The notes below the pieces were generated by a model that saw only the letters and a list, made by a program, of their open reading frames with translations, was not told the origin of the DNA and did no database searches. A program made the position numbers and the translations under genes. Source: JBBRDU01 sp038230335 (GTDB lineage: Bacteria > Verrucomicrobiota > Verrucomicrobiia > Chthoniobacterales > UBA10450). Taken from it: 64,000 nt of DNA. Numbering within the stretch: the first letter of the stretch is position 1; every line of letters begins with the position of its first letter. The stretch covers positions 310,001-374,000 of the forward strand of contig JBBRNL010000004.1 in the NCBI GenBank assembly GCA_038230335.1. The letters are read 5' to 3'. Below, piece after piece: positions 52,893 to 61,522 of the stretch.

Positions 52893-53363
52893 ATGAAAAT
52901 TCTTCTCCCCGGTCTCGCGCTTTTTCTTTTCCTTACCTCGTCGGGCCTAGCTCAAATTTCCCTGCCCAATCGACCGTCCGGCGTGGTCACGGCGAATCAT
53001 AACGTCGTGACGCGATTCGGGCCCAACGGGTATTTGATTTACGCGCCCGATCCGACCTATCCGGCAGGCGCGGTGCGACAGGGACTTAGTGGTCGCGGCG
53101 TTTTTATTACCGACCTCAGCTTGATGTATGGCTCGGTCGATAATGTGCGAGTTCTCACCAGCACCGGATCGCAGGTTCTGGATGACGCGGCCATGGCGGC
53201 CTTACGGAATTGGACATTTCGCCGCTGGACGATCTACAAGGCAGCGATCCCGGTCGAGTTCGATGCATCAGGTCGCGTTCACGTGGGCGCGGATCCGAAC
53301 GAAGGCCCCGCCATCTCGACCATTCTCGCGAATATGACACAGACGCGCCGATCAAAGCACTGA
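52893..53363 (+). CDS. Exported TonB-C-like protein
   Basis: 156 residues from MKILLPGL. A signal peptide (ending SSGLAQ) precedes a TonB C-terminal-like domain (about 55-135): YAPDPTYPAGAVRQGLSGRG, VRVLTSTGSQVLDDAAMAAL, NWTFRRWTIYKAAIPVEFD. It has no N-terminal anchor or Pro-rich arm, so it is a stand-alone domain rather than TonB. It ends 42 bases before menA. A similar protein lies at 54733. Confidence 0.8.
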   Translation: MKILLPGLALFLFLTSSGLAQISLPNRPSGVVTANHNVVTRFGPNGYLIYAPDPTYPAGAVRQGLSGRGVFITDLSLMYGSVDNVRVLTSTGSQVLDDAAMAALRNWTFRRWTIYKAAIPVEFDASGRVHVGADPNEGPAISTILANMTQTRRSKH

Positions 53364-53405
53364 CCGGCCGCTCCATTTTCCGGCGGGCTTGGCCGCATAT
53401 ATTCG

Positions 53406-54281
53406 ATGCATCCTTCTACGCTTTGGCGGGCCACGCGGGCCTATTCGCTGCCGGCCAGCGTTGTCCCGGTTTTGCTCGGCACCGTCTTAGCGGCCCGCGG
53501 TTTTACCTCTTCCGGCCCGGGCCGTTTTGATCCCTCGACTTTCTTTCTCGTCCTGGCCGGAGCAGTCCTGGCGCACTTCGGCGCTAATGTCCTGAACGAT
53601 TACTTTGATTTTATCAAAGGGGTAGACACACGACCGGAACACGGCAGCGGTGTTTTAACCGGAGGAGATCTGACGGCACGGCAGGCTCTCCTTTTCTCGT
53701 GCGGGCTCTTTGCGGCCGCCGGTGTCTGTGTCTGGCTCATCCTGCGCCGGCCGAGCGCGATCGTTCTGCCCTTGACTTTGGTGGGACTGGGCTGCGCAGT
53801 GCTCTATTCAGCCGTTCTAAAAAAGTATGGCATGGGTGATCTCCTCATCATCATCGCCTTTGGTCTCGGCCTAACGATCGGTGCCTACGGTGTGCAGATG
53901 GGCACCATCTCCATCCATCAATTGGGCGCAGTCGCGCTTTATTCGCTTCCTGTTTGCCTGCTCGTTGATGCCATCTTGCACGCCAACAATTTGCGGGATG
54001 CTGCGGACGACCGAGCCGCTCATGTGCGCACGCTCGCCACTTTCCTCTCCCCCACAACCGGGCGGCGATGGCAGCAAGTTCTTCTTTTTGGTCCGCTTCT
54101 GTTTGTCCTGATTGGAACCGGGAGTGGTTTCCTGCCGGTTTGGACACTCGCCACGTTTGCGTCGTTTCCTTTCCTGTGGCGTGCTTCCCACAGCGGCAGT
54201 GTGCCCGGCACGGCCCAGGCCCATCTGGTTTTCGGTTTGCTCTACACCCTCTCGTTTATGCTGAAGCCCATATTCGTCTGA
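53406..54281 (+). CDS. menA: 1,4-dihydroxy-2-naphthoate prenyltransferase (UbiA family)
   Basis: 291 residues with eight to nine helices. Attaches a polyprenyl chain to dihydroxynaphthoate, making demethylmenaquinone at the inner membrane. The two Asp motifs that bind Mg-diphosphate are ANVLNDYFDFIKGVD and HANNLRDAADDRAA; GSGVLTGGDL is typical of MenA. Related UbiA homologues on other phenols cannot be excluded. Next to an exported TonB-C-like gene, with no other menaquinone genes in the window. Confidence 0.9.
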   Translation: MHPSTLWRATRAYSLPASVVPVLLGTVLAARGFTSSGPGRFDPSTFFLVLAGAVLAHFGANVLNDYFDFIKGVDTRPEHGSGVLTGGDLTARQALLFSCGLFAAAGVCVWLILRRPSAIVLPLTLVGLGCAVLYSAVLKKYGMGDLLIIIAFGLGLTIGAYGVQMGTISIHQLGAVALYSLPVCLLVDAILHANNLRDAADDRAAHVRTLATFLSPTTGRRWQQVLLFGPLLFVLIGTGSGFLPVWTLATFASFPFLWRASHSGSVPGTAQAHLVFGLLYTLSFMLKPIFV

Positions 54282-54300
54282 CCGCGAACTTAGAGCGCCG

Positions 54301-54633
54301 TTATCCTCGGAGCAGGTCGTCCGACGTGAGGACGAGGCGGTCGACGCGACGACCCTGCGCGATCGCGTCTACGATTTCCGGCACATCGGCCAGGGTCACA
54401 CGGCCATAGAAGAAATGATCCGGCTCGATCAGGATGGTGACGCCGCTCGAGCACTGATCGAGACAACTGGACGTGCAGGCGCGGGCCCCGAGCTGGGCGA
54501 GACCACGGGCAGCGAGCTGTTCTTTTAACGCCTGTCGCACTTCTACCGCGCCTTTCGCGGCGCATGATCCTTTAGCGTCGTCTCCTAGGCGGCGGTTCGT
54601 ACAGATGAAGAGGTAGCGGGCTCGTTGCGGCAT
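54301..54633 (-). CDS. Thioredoxin-like [2Fe-2S] ferredoxin
   Basis: 110 residues. Cys11 (LFICTNRR), Cys24, Cys57 and Cys61 (SSCLDQCSSG) are placed to bind one 2Fe-2S cluster, with Cys53 nearby; a thioredoxin-like fold follows (TILIEPDHFFYGRVTLADVP). Related to the NuoE C-terminal domain and to the Azotobacter FeSII/Shethna-like ferredoxins. Convergent with menA, 20 bases apart. The electron partner is unknown. Confidence 0.88.
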   Translation of the reverse strand: MPQRARYLFICTNRRLGDDAKGSCAAKGAVEVRQALKEQLAARGLAQLGARACTSSCLDQCSSGVTILIEPDHFFYGRVTLADVPEIVDAIAQGRRVDRLVLTSDDLLRG

Positions 54634-54732
54634 GAGCGGTCGTTGAGATTAGGAAGAGGACGCGAAGAAGTCGAAAGGTACTCGTGCTTTTTTATTCTGG
54701 CGCCCGATCATCATTCGGGATAGTTCGTAATC

Positions 54733-55122
54733 ATGATGTTTCTGCGATCAAAAGCACCGATTGTATTGCTGGCGATGTGTTTCAGCGCGTTTCTCGCGCC
54801 CTGTTATGGAGCAAACCAGGTGATGATACCGGCGAAATTCAAAGGGATCATCCTGGAGGCGCCCGAACCGGTCTTCGCCGAAGGATCACGTAAAGATACA
54901 GGAATAAGCCAGGGGGTTTACCGCCTAACGATTAATCCGCAGACCGGACTGGTCGATCAAGTCGGCGTTCTGAAAAAAACAGGTACGCAAAAGCTCGATG
55001 GCGGGGCTGTGCTGACATTCTTCAAGTGGAAGTTCAAGCCCGGTTCACTCAAGCAGATCGACATTCCAATCACGTTTGACCGATATGTGAACGTGTTGTT
55101 GAAGAACGCGGCCACGAGATAA
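54733..55122 (+). CDS. Exported TonB-C-like protein 2
   Basis: 129 residues: signal peptide (ending CYGA), then the TonB-C-like segments YRLTINPQTGLVDQVGVLKK, TGTQKLDGGAVLTFFKWKFK and QIDIPITFDRYV. Shorter than the first (52893), and it lacks the leading YP..A motif. Function unknown; such stand-alone domains are frequent in exported proteins. Confidence 0.75.
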   Translation: MMFLRSKAPIVLLAMCFSAFLAPCYGANQVMIPAKFKGIILEAPEPVFAEGSRKDTGISQGVYRLTINPQTGLVDQVGVLKKTGTQKLDGGAVLTFFKWKFKPGSLKQIDIPITFDRYVNVLLKNAATR

Positions 55123-55298
55123 GAGACCGCCTGGAGGGGGCTCCAAAATACAGGAGAAGGTTGCTTGTCCGGGCCCATTCGGTGGCATGAGATACGCTGC
55201 TTTCAGAAGGCCCCTTGACTTGGCCTCTCAAATTTCGGCGCACGCGCGAAAAAGGATCCTCGGAAGATCCTGCACGGCCCATTTCTGCACCTCCCCCC

Positions 55299-55523
55299 AT
55301 GACCGCGTCCCCGACGCCGACCGTCGCGCCAATTAAGTTGAGCCATCTGCAGGAAGCAGACCTTGCCAAATCGCTTCGCGCAAAAGTGACTCGCGTTCTT
55401 AAGGATTTATCCCTGGATGGACCGGCCGCAAATATGCCAGCGATTGTCGGGGGAAAAAAACAGGCCCTGCCGCGAGCCAACCTGTCCGCGCCTCAGGAGC
55501 CAAGAGGCGGTCCCATCATCTAA
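55299..55523 (+). CDS. Small Pro/Ala-rich hypothetical protein
   Basis: 74 residues from ATG 55299 (MTASPTPTVAPIKLSHLQEA). The middle (LAKSLRAKVTRVLKDLSLDG) could form an amphipathic helix and the rest is Pro/Ala/Gly-rich. A longer reading from TTG 55215 is possible. No ribosome-binding site is obvious and nothing similar is known to me; it may not be expressed. Confidence 0.35.
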   Translation: MTASPTPTVAPIKLSHLQEADLAKSLRAKVTRVLKDLSLDGPAANMPAIVGGKKQALPRANLSAPQEPRGGPII

Positions 55524-55543
55524 GATCCGCCGCCGGCCTGGCC

Positions 55544-56959
55544 TTATCGCGTCGAGGGCTGCAGCTCGGCTCCCATCGCTGAGATGGTGACCTCCGCCGG
55601 AGTAAAGCCCGTATCCGTGTAATGGATGGTCAGACTCTGCTTGTCTTTCGCTAATGAGATGGCTCCGGCCATGGCCTCCGCGACAGCGACGTTTTCTTTC
55701 CAGCCAGCATCGCGGAATTGTTTTCGCCACGCTTCGGCGACCGCTTTCGCCTTTCCTTTGGCAACGGTAAATTTAATTTCGCTGGCGGATTGCTCAACGC
55801 CACCGGCGTCACCCGGCACCGCGACGTCAACTTTCGGTAGGGGCTTGTGCGCTTCGGCAAACTCCGCCGCCTCCTTGGCCTGTTGCCGTTCCATTTCCGC
55901 TCTGATCTCCGGAGCCCGCGCTTTGATCTGCCGCTCCAGTTCGGCGATTTCAGCGGCACTCTGATGCTTCAGAGATATCGGCGTCCTGCCGCTACGCTGG
56001 GAAGAGAAAGTTAGTGTCAGCATGTCCTTCGCGGGATTACGGAAGATCATGGTCGGGTTGTCATCGATCTCGACCGTCTTCTCCAGCGTTGGTTCCCAGC
56101 GGGTTTGGCCAAGTGTCCTCTTATAAAAGTCTACCACCGCGTCTTTGCTCGCCGTCGTTTCGAAGCTAAGCTCCTTGGTCATGTCCGAGTAGCGCAATTC
56201 ATCAGCCTCTTCCGGAGCGGGCAAGTCAGCCGACATTAGTTCGCTGCTGAAAGAAATCACGGTCTTCCCGCCCTGCGCCGGTGCCGACGAAACGGTCACG
56301 CCAAGGCGGATTGCGTTTTGTTTAAACCAAGCGGAATCAGCGGCCGAACCGTAAGGCTGCCAGTGATCGGCCAGAAGAAGTTTACGACACTCCGCCGCCG
56401 TGCCCGCGACCGTGGCGTCGGTCAAATACAAGGCTGAGGAATCCCCGACATATAACGGCTTGGTCGCGCCCGGCCGGGGCAGCTTGCTGTAGTTGATGTT
56501 GCCGCGGTTGTTCAGAGAGACCGTGATACTGCGATCGTTACCGCTGGGATAGGCCGCTACGGACAGGACAAAACCATTCCGCATGAATGTGCTGCTGGCG
56601 GACTGGTCCGTCACCGAAGTATCGCGTGAAGATTGCTTCCAGCGCCGGGCCGCAAGCTTTTTGCGCTGGAACTCGAAGGCGGATTTTACGTTCGAGTTTG
56701 GAATCGTATAGGTAAGGCTGGCCAGGGCGCGATTTGGATTTGCGGCCGCACCGTCCATGAGCGGGAACTCGGTGAGATCGAGAATGCGAGCCGCTTGCTC
56801 CACTGTGGCCGGGCCTTTGAGCGGGTCATCGTTGCCGCCGGCGTCGGAGACGTCTCCCTTTGGTTTGCAACCAGAACTGCAAAGCAAGGCCCACGCGATC
56901 AAGGAAACCGGCGACCGGAGATAGGAAACGAGCGTTTGTCGGAGCAGCGGACGATTCAT
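55544..56959 (-). CDS. Lipoprotein with repeated domain units
   Basis: 471 residues. Lipoprotein signal with lipobox SSGC (Cys31), then a series of related units of about 90-100 residues. Each contains a helix with a distinctive Trp: FEFQRKKLAARRWKQ, ECRKLLLADHWQPYG, VVDFYKRTLGQTRWEPT and EAWRKQFRDAGWKEN. Beta strands lie between them, and a Glu/Ala/Lys-rich helix (about 345-380) precedes the last unit. Family unknown. The start at 56959 opens the signal; the frame runs 36 codons further without it. Confidence 0.8.
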   Translation of the reverse strand: MNRPLLRQTLVSYLRSPVSLIAWALLCSSGCKPKGDVSDAGGNDDPLKGPATVEQAARILDLTEFPLMDGAAANPNRALASLTYTIPNSNVKSAFEFQRKKLAARRWKQSSRDTSVTDQSASSTFMRNGFVLSVAAYPSGNDRSITVSLNNRGNINYSKLPRPGATKPLYVGDSSALYLTDATVAGTAAECRKLLLADHWQPYGSAADSAWFKQNAIRLGVTVSSAPAQGGKTVISFSSELMSADLPAPEEADELRYSDMTKELSFETTASKDAVVDFYKRTLGQTRWEPTLEKTVEIDDNPTMIFRNPAKDMLTLTFSSQRSGRTPISLKHQSAAEIAELERQIKARAPEIRAEMERQQAKEAAEFAEAHKPLPKVDVAVPGDAGGVEQSASEIKFTVAKGKAKAVAEAWRKQFRDAGWKENVAVAEAMAGAISLAKDKQSLTIHYTDTGFTPAEVTISAMGAELQPSTR

Positions 56960-57068
56960 CGCGCTGGATGCTAGTCGGCGGTTCAGCGCTTGCCTAGCTG
57001 TGTCTTCTGCTGCAATGCGGGCGAGCACAATGCGCAACGCGCAGCCACGCGAACCACGGAGATGCAAA

Positions 57069-57461
57069 ATGCGCGAGGTGTGGTTGGGTCGATCTGTGCG
57101 GCGGAGAGTTACAAAGCAGCCACGGCTTCCACCGGAAGCCCACTTTCATCACAGCGTCTATGTCATTTTGTTGAGCAAGACGGCTTTGAAAGAGCGTGGC
57201 GTGCTGCGCTTGAATCCAAAACGCGACACATCCAAGCCGTGCGTTTATGTCGGCATGACGGGGTTGCCCGTAGATCACCGGTTCGAAAATCATAAAAACG
57301 GATACAAAGCGGCGCGGGTGGTGGAGAAATGTGGGATTCGACTGATGCCCGAGCTTTTCGAGCATCTCAATCCGATGCCGTTCGAGGCGGCTGTGCAAAT
57401 GGAGAAGGATCTGGCCGACGATTTACGCGCGGAAGGATACACGGTAACAGGCGGAACGTGA
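57069..57461 (+). CDS. GIY-YIG-like domain protein
   Basis: 130 residues from MREVWLG. It shows the pattern HHSVYVILLSK ... KPCVYVGMTGLPVDHRFENH ... YKAARVVEKCG and a C-terminal FEAAVQMEKDLADDLRAEGY. VYV.../VYVGMT correspond to the GIY and YIG strands, with Arg and Glu of the nuclease centre following, so it is a small predicted GIY-YIG endonuclease-like protein. I recall the family as widely conserved and uncharacterised. Divergent from the lipoprotein gene; a start at 57000 is possible. Confidence 0.75.
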   Translation: MREVWLGRSVRRRVTKQPRLPPEAHFHHSVYVILLSKTALKERGVLRLNPKRDTSKPCVYVGMTGLPVDHRFENHKNGYKAARVVEKCGIRLMPELFEHLNPMPFEAAVQMEKDLADDLRAEGYTVTGGT

Positions 57462-57610
57462 CGCAAGAACAAGGCGTGTCCGGTTCCACTGCAACGCCCC
57501 AAGCGAACCAAGGTTATCCGCTTCGAGGATACGGACTTTATTCCGGCCTTTCGGGGCTCCTGGCCTGTTTTTACTCGCTTAACCGTCGCAGTCGAGCCGA
57601 GGTTAGCCAC

Positions 57611-58642
57611 ATGCGTTGCACGATACAGCTACAAATTGTCGGCCTAACGACACTCGGAGTTTTGGCGATGAGCTCGACCGCCGGCCTCGCCGGGGAACCT
57701 TCAAAATCCATGAAGGCAGTGGTAGCTCATGCCTACGGGGGTCCGGACGTCTTGAAACTGGAAAATGTTCCGGTGCCCCAGCCCAAGGAGAATGAAGTGC
57801 TCGTCCGAGTGATCGCCAGCGGGGTCAATCCGGCCGATCCGCTGATCGTTTCGGGCAAGTATGCGAAGGAATTCGGATCGCACTTGCCGCTTGTGCCCGG
57901 TTACGACATGGCGGGCGTCGTGGAGAAGATCGGAGCGAAAATCACGAAACTGAAAATCGGCGACCCCGTTTACGCCTATCTGCTGTGGGGCGGTGGCTGG
58001 GCCGAATATTGTGTCACGAACGAAGGCGAAGCAGCGCTAAAGCCGAAGTCGCTCACTTATATAGAGGCGGCTGGAGTTCCTCTCGCGGCCCTCACCGCCT
58101 ACCAGGCACTGGTGGATACAGCGCACCTGAGCTCTGGCCAAACCGTTTTGGTTCACGGCGGCTCGGGAGGAGTCGGAAGCTTTGCCATCCAGATCGCGAA
58201 GGCGCTCGGCGCGCGCGTCATCGCCACAGCTTCAACGGCCAATCAGGATTTCCTTAAGGAACTCGGTGCGGACGTTGCGATTGATTACACGAAAGCGAAG
58301 TTCGAAGACGTGGCCCGGGATGTCGACGTCGTGCTCGACACGGTCGGGCGGGATACGCTGACGCGTTCCTACGGCGTGGTGAAGAAAGGCGGGATCATTG
58401 CCTCATTGCGGGGCGGCCTGGACGGCGCCGAACTGGATAAACGCGGGCTTCGCGGCGCGGGCATTGCCTCACACCCGAATGCAACGGAACTGGCAGAGAT
58501 CACCAGAATGATCGAAGAAAAAAAGATCAAACCGATTGTGTCACAAGTGCTGCCGCTAACCGAAGCGGCCAAGGCAGACGAGCAGGCGGAGACACATCAT
58601 ACGCGGGGGAAGATGGTGCTGAAGATTCGGGATGAGAATTGA
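57611..58642 (+). CDS. Exported-looking NADPH:quinone oxidoreductase (zinc-independent MDR)
   Basis: 343 residues. Residues 1-33 look like a Sec signal (basic start, hydrophobic LQIVGLTTLGVLAMSS, STAGLAG). A quinone oxidoreductase of the MDR superfamily follows: MKAVVAHAYGGPDVLKLENV, NPADPLIVSGKYA, LVPGYDMAGVVEKIG, the nucleotide motif VHGGSGGVGSFAIQIAKALG and the C-terminal HTRGKMVLKI. No zinc ligands, as in Qor. An NADPH enzyme outside the cytoplasm would be unusual. A codon for Met at the mature start (SMKAVV) suggests a fused or false leader. Confidence 0.85.
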   Translation: MRCTIQLQIVGLTTLGVLAMSSTAGLAGEPSKSMKAVVAHAYGGPDVLKLENVPVPQPKENEVLVRVIASGVNPADPLIVSGKYAKEFGSHLPLVPGYDMAGVVEKIGAKITKLKIGDPVYAYLLWGGGWAEYCVTNEGEAALKPKSLTYIEAAGVPLAALTAYQALVDTAHLSSGQTVLVHGGSGGVGSFAIQIAKALGARVIATASTANQDFLKELGADVAIDYTKAKFEDVARDVDVVLDTVGRDTLTRSYGVVKKGGIIASLRGGLDGAELDKRGLRGAGIASHPNATELAEITRMIEEKKIKPIVSQVLPLTEAAKADEQAETHHTRGKMVLKIRDEN

Positions 58643-58686
58643 AAGACGAAAACCGGGGCTTCCTTCGCGCCTCTCATCCTTTCAAT

Positions 58687-59559
58687 CTAGCGAGCGCCGG
58701 GCGCTGGTTCGGTCTCGTGTAATCGGCCGTAGTCCACGATGAGGCGGCCGTCCTGCTTCTCTTCGTAAACTTCCACGAAGCGTTGGCCGAAGCGGATATC
58801 CTCCCAGGAATAGTCCTGCTGAGATTGCACGGCCGCTGGAATGACCGTCTCAATACAGACGACCGATGCGATAAGAAAGGCGTCGCAGGCCTCCAAAGTT
58901 TCCCGGTTCGCGCCATGCAGCGGACTCTTCTCATCAATAAAGTGCCGGAGCGTGAGGGCCGCCGGAAAAATGATGGCGCGATCGAAATCCAGTTTCAGCG
59001 GATAAAATCGACGGACGACGTCGCCTTCCAGGGTGGGTTCGTCGCGCGAAAAGACAATCCGGAACTCCGCCTCGACCATGCTGTGATGGCGAAGATTGGC
59101 CACACGCATCATGAGGGTCGGCTGTCCATTAAAGGGAGCGATCACCATGGCTTTGCTGAATAGAATGCGCGCGGTCGGGCGCGAGAAACGCACAAAAATC
59201 AGGCCGGTCATGACGGCGAGCCAGAACATGCCGGAGATGATTTCAATCGTGGTGACGACGTGGCCGTAGGCAGTTTGCGGATACATATGCCCGTAGCCGA
59301 CCGTGGCGAGCGTTTGCACACTAAAAAAGAAAGCCTGCGGAAAAGATCCGGGTGTCATGCCGGAAATTGAAGCCCCTCCCACAGTATAAAGAACCGCGAA
59401 GATGAGATTGATCCCTACGTAAGCCGCCGCAATGAGGGCAGTGAAGCGCGGCCAGGTTAAAGACAGAATCCAATGGTAAGCATCCCGCCACTCCCACCGG
59501 TCCGCGTTGATTTTCAAAAACTCGATCTGACCTGCGCGGACGGAGACGGGATTAGCCAT
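58687..59559 (-). CDS. Inward-rectifier K+ channel (KirBac type)
   Basis: 290 residues. Two membrane helices flank the pore: selectivity filter TLATVGYGHMYPQ, outer helix ALIAAAYVGINLIFAVLY and inner helix IEIISGMFWLAVMTGLIFVR. The C-terminal cytoplasmic Ig-like domain shows RFSRPTARILFSK, LMMRVANLRHHSMVEAEFRI and the later SWEDIRFGQRFVEVY. Length and layout equal KirBac. It would conduct potassium, gated by lipids or pH. Single gene. Confidence 0.95.
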   Translation of the reverse strand: MANPVSVRAGQIEFLKINADRWEWRDAYHWILSLTWPRFTALIAAAYVGINLIFAVLYTVGGASISGMTPGSFPQAFFFSVQTLATVGYGHMYPQTAYGHVVTTIEIISGMFWLAVMTGLIFVRFSRPTARILFSKAMVIAPFNGQPTLMMRVANLRHHSMVEAEFRIVFSRDEPTLEGDVVRRFYPLKLDFDRAIIFPAALTLRHFIDEKSPLHGANRETLEACDAFLIASVVCIETVIPAAVQSQQDYSWEDIRFGQRFVEVYEEKQDGRLIVDYGRLHETEPAPGAR

Positions 59560-59690
59560 GGATCAGGAATTTAGCCACAGATGGATAAGAGGTAGAAGAA
59601 AGAAGCAGGCCGGAAGGGCGCAGCACGCTCTTCTTTGATCAACCGCCGCGTGGTTGCGCGTCGCAGCGCGGACCGGCATAATCGCCTCAC

Positions 59691-60713
59691 ATGACGGAGC
59701 CGATGATCGATCCATTCATCCCATTCATCGATCTGCACCGGCACCTCGACGGGTCGGTTCGCCTCACCACGATTCTCGACCTGGCCCGGCAGCACGGGAT
59801 CAAGTTGCCAGGCACAACCCTGGAAACACTGCGCCCGCATGTCCAAGTGATGGAACGACAACCGGGCGTGATGGCGTTTATCTCGAAAATGCGATGGATG
59901 ACAGCCGTGCTGGCGGACGAAGACGCGTGCCGCCGCGTGACCCGCGAGAATGTGGAAGACGCACAGCGAGAGGGCATCAATTACATTGAGCTTCGGTTCA
60001 GTCCGTGGTTCATGGCCGAGCCTCACGGACTTAATCCGGCCCGCGTGGTCGCGGCGGTGGTGGAAGGAGCAGCGGAAGGAGCCGAAGCGACCGGCGTGCA
60101 AGTGAACCTGATCGGAATTCTCAGTCGCACTTATGGACCCGAGATGGCACACCAAGAGCTGGCGGCGCTACTCACACAGCGGCAAAACATTGTGGCGCTC
60201 GATTTGGCCGGTGATGAAGCGAACTTCCCTCCTCGCTTGTTCGTGGATCATTTTTCCCTCGGACGCGACGCGGGCTGGCGGGTGACAGTGCACGCGGGCG
60301 AGAGCGCCGGACCGGAGAGTGTTTGGGATGCCCTGCGACTGCTGGGAGCAGAGCGGATCGGCCACGGGGTGCGGGCCATGGAAGACGAGGCTTTGATCGA
60401 TTTCCTAGTCGAAAATCAGATTGGGATTGAGGCCAACCTAACGAGCAATGTGCAAACGAGTACCGTCCCTGATCTCGCCGGACATCCTCTCCGCGCGATG
60501 ATGGAGAAAGAATTGCGTGCTTCAATTAACACCGATGATCCGGGAGTCAGCGCGATCGACCTGCCCTACGAATTCAATATTGCAGCGCCGGCGGCCGGCT
60601 TGTCTCGCGCGCAAATCCGCCAGGCCCAACGGAACGCGTTGGAAACGGCGTTCTTGTCGGACGAGCAGAAGGATGCGCTCAGAAAAAATAAGGAAACCCA
60701 GGCTGATGAATGA
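59691..60713 (+). CDS. add: Adenosine deaminase
   Basis: 340 residues. Hydrolyses adenosine to inosine. Metal ligands His16 and His18 (IDLHRHLDGS), His and catalytic Glu in VTVHAGESAGP, His in ERIGHGVRAM and Asp in SINTDDPGVS are all present. Length fits bacterial Add. Some family members act on 5'-methylthioadenosine or 5'-deoxyadenosine, which is worth noting because mtnA lies downstream on the same strand, beyond the convergent CPBP gene. Confidence 0.94.
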   Translation: MTEPMIDPFIPFIDLHRHLDGSVRLTTILDLARQHGIKLPGTTLETLRPHVQVMERQPGVMAFISKMRWMTAVLADEDACRRVTRENVEDAQREGINYIELRFSPWFMAEPHGLNPARVVAAVVEGAAEGAEATGVQVNLIGILSRTYGPEMAHQELAALLTQRQNIVALDLAGDEANFPPRLFVDHFSLGRDAGWRVTVHAGESAGPESVWDALRLLGAERIGHGVRAMEDEALIDFLVENQIGIEANLTSNVQTSTVPDLAGHPLRAMMEKELRASINTDDPGVSAIDLPYEFNIAAPAAGLSRAQIRQAQRNALETAFLSDEQKDALRKNKETQADE

Positions 60714-60751
60714 GAGAGGCCGTCACGCCGTGAAGCCCAAGCAGGGCACGT

Positions 60752-61417
60752 TCAGGAGAAGAGTTTCGGAAGGACGTTGGCAATGAAATCGACGGCGAAG
60801 TGGCCAATCATGTTCGCCACCAGATCCTGATGCCACAGATAAAAGCCGGCTAAAATCCCACCCAATGCCAGAGCGATCAGAATATTGGCCGTGCCGCCGG
60901 TCCAATGTCCGGCTGCGAAAATGACCAGCGGAATGGCGGCGGCAACAAAGCGGTTCAAGCCCAGGGCTTGCAGGCGCTCGATGGCATAACCGCGATAAAA
61001 CAATTCCTCAACCACGCCCGCACGCAGGACAATTAACGTGACCATCCAGAGTGGCAGTTTATCGATTGCGGCAGCGGCCGCGCCGTGACCATAACGGGTT
61101 ACAAAAGCAAGCACACCGCCAACCACGAGGCAGGGAACGGCGATGACTAATCCCCAAAGGATGGATTTCCACCAGCGCCGCGTGCCAAGGCCAATCGAAG
61201 TGAAAGGCAAATGTTCTCCCCATCGCACGAGCAGCACCAGAGCAGCGGCGCTTCCCCAGATGAGTGTCTCCCGGATAATTACGGCTGAAAAAGGCAGGGC
61301 CGGCCAAAGATAGTTCACCACCTGCCGGACGATCAAAATGGCAAGGAGCGAAAGGCCAAGACCCACCCAGGAAATAACGGAGAGTGGGACGGCGCGAACA
61401 GGCGTGGGATGAGACAT
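60752..61417 (-). CDS. CPBP-family intramembrane metalloprotease
   Basis: 221 residues with about six helices. The protease motifs are EELFYRGYAIERL (Glu-Glu and Arg), FAAGHWTGGTANILIALALG (His) and NMIGHFAVDF (His). Members cut substrates within the membrane, prepare peptides such as CAAX proteins, or confer bacteriocin self-immunity. No substrate is evident. Convergent with add (39-base gap). Confidence 0.92.
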   Translation of the reverse strand: MSHPTPVRAVPLSVISWVGLGLSLLAILIVRQVVNYLWPALPFSAVIIRETLIWGSAAALVLLVRWGEHLPFTSIGLGTRRWWKSILWGLVIAVPCLVVGGVLAFVTRYGHGAAAAAIDKLPLWMVTLIVLRAGVVEELFYRGYAIERLQALGLNRFVAAAIPLVIFAAGHWTGGTANILIALALGGILAGFYLWHQDLVANMIGHFAVDFIANVLPKLFS

Positions 61418-61522
61418 ACAGCTCTAATTTAAGATGCGGACAATCCGGTCTTTGGATTCAAAAAACGCCTGTGCAGTTTCATAATTGATGTTTGCGCGCG
61501 CAAGCGTCAGCGTTCGAGCGGC

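Noticed and set aside
57329..57610. Upstream extension of the quinone oxidoreductase frame (94 codons)
   Set aside because: It overlaps the GIY-YIG gene in another frame and its sequence is not protein-like; the ATG at 57611 opens a coherent leader.
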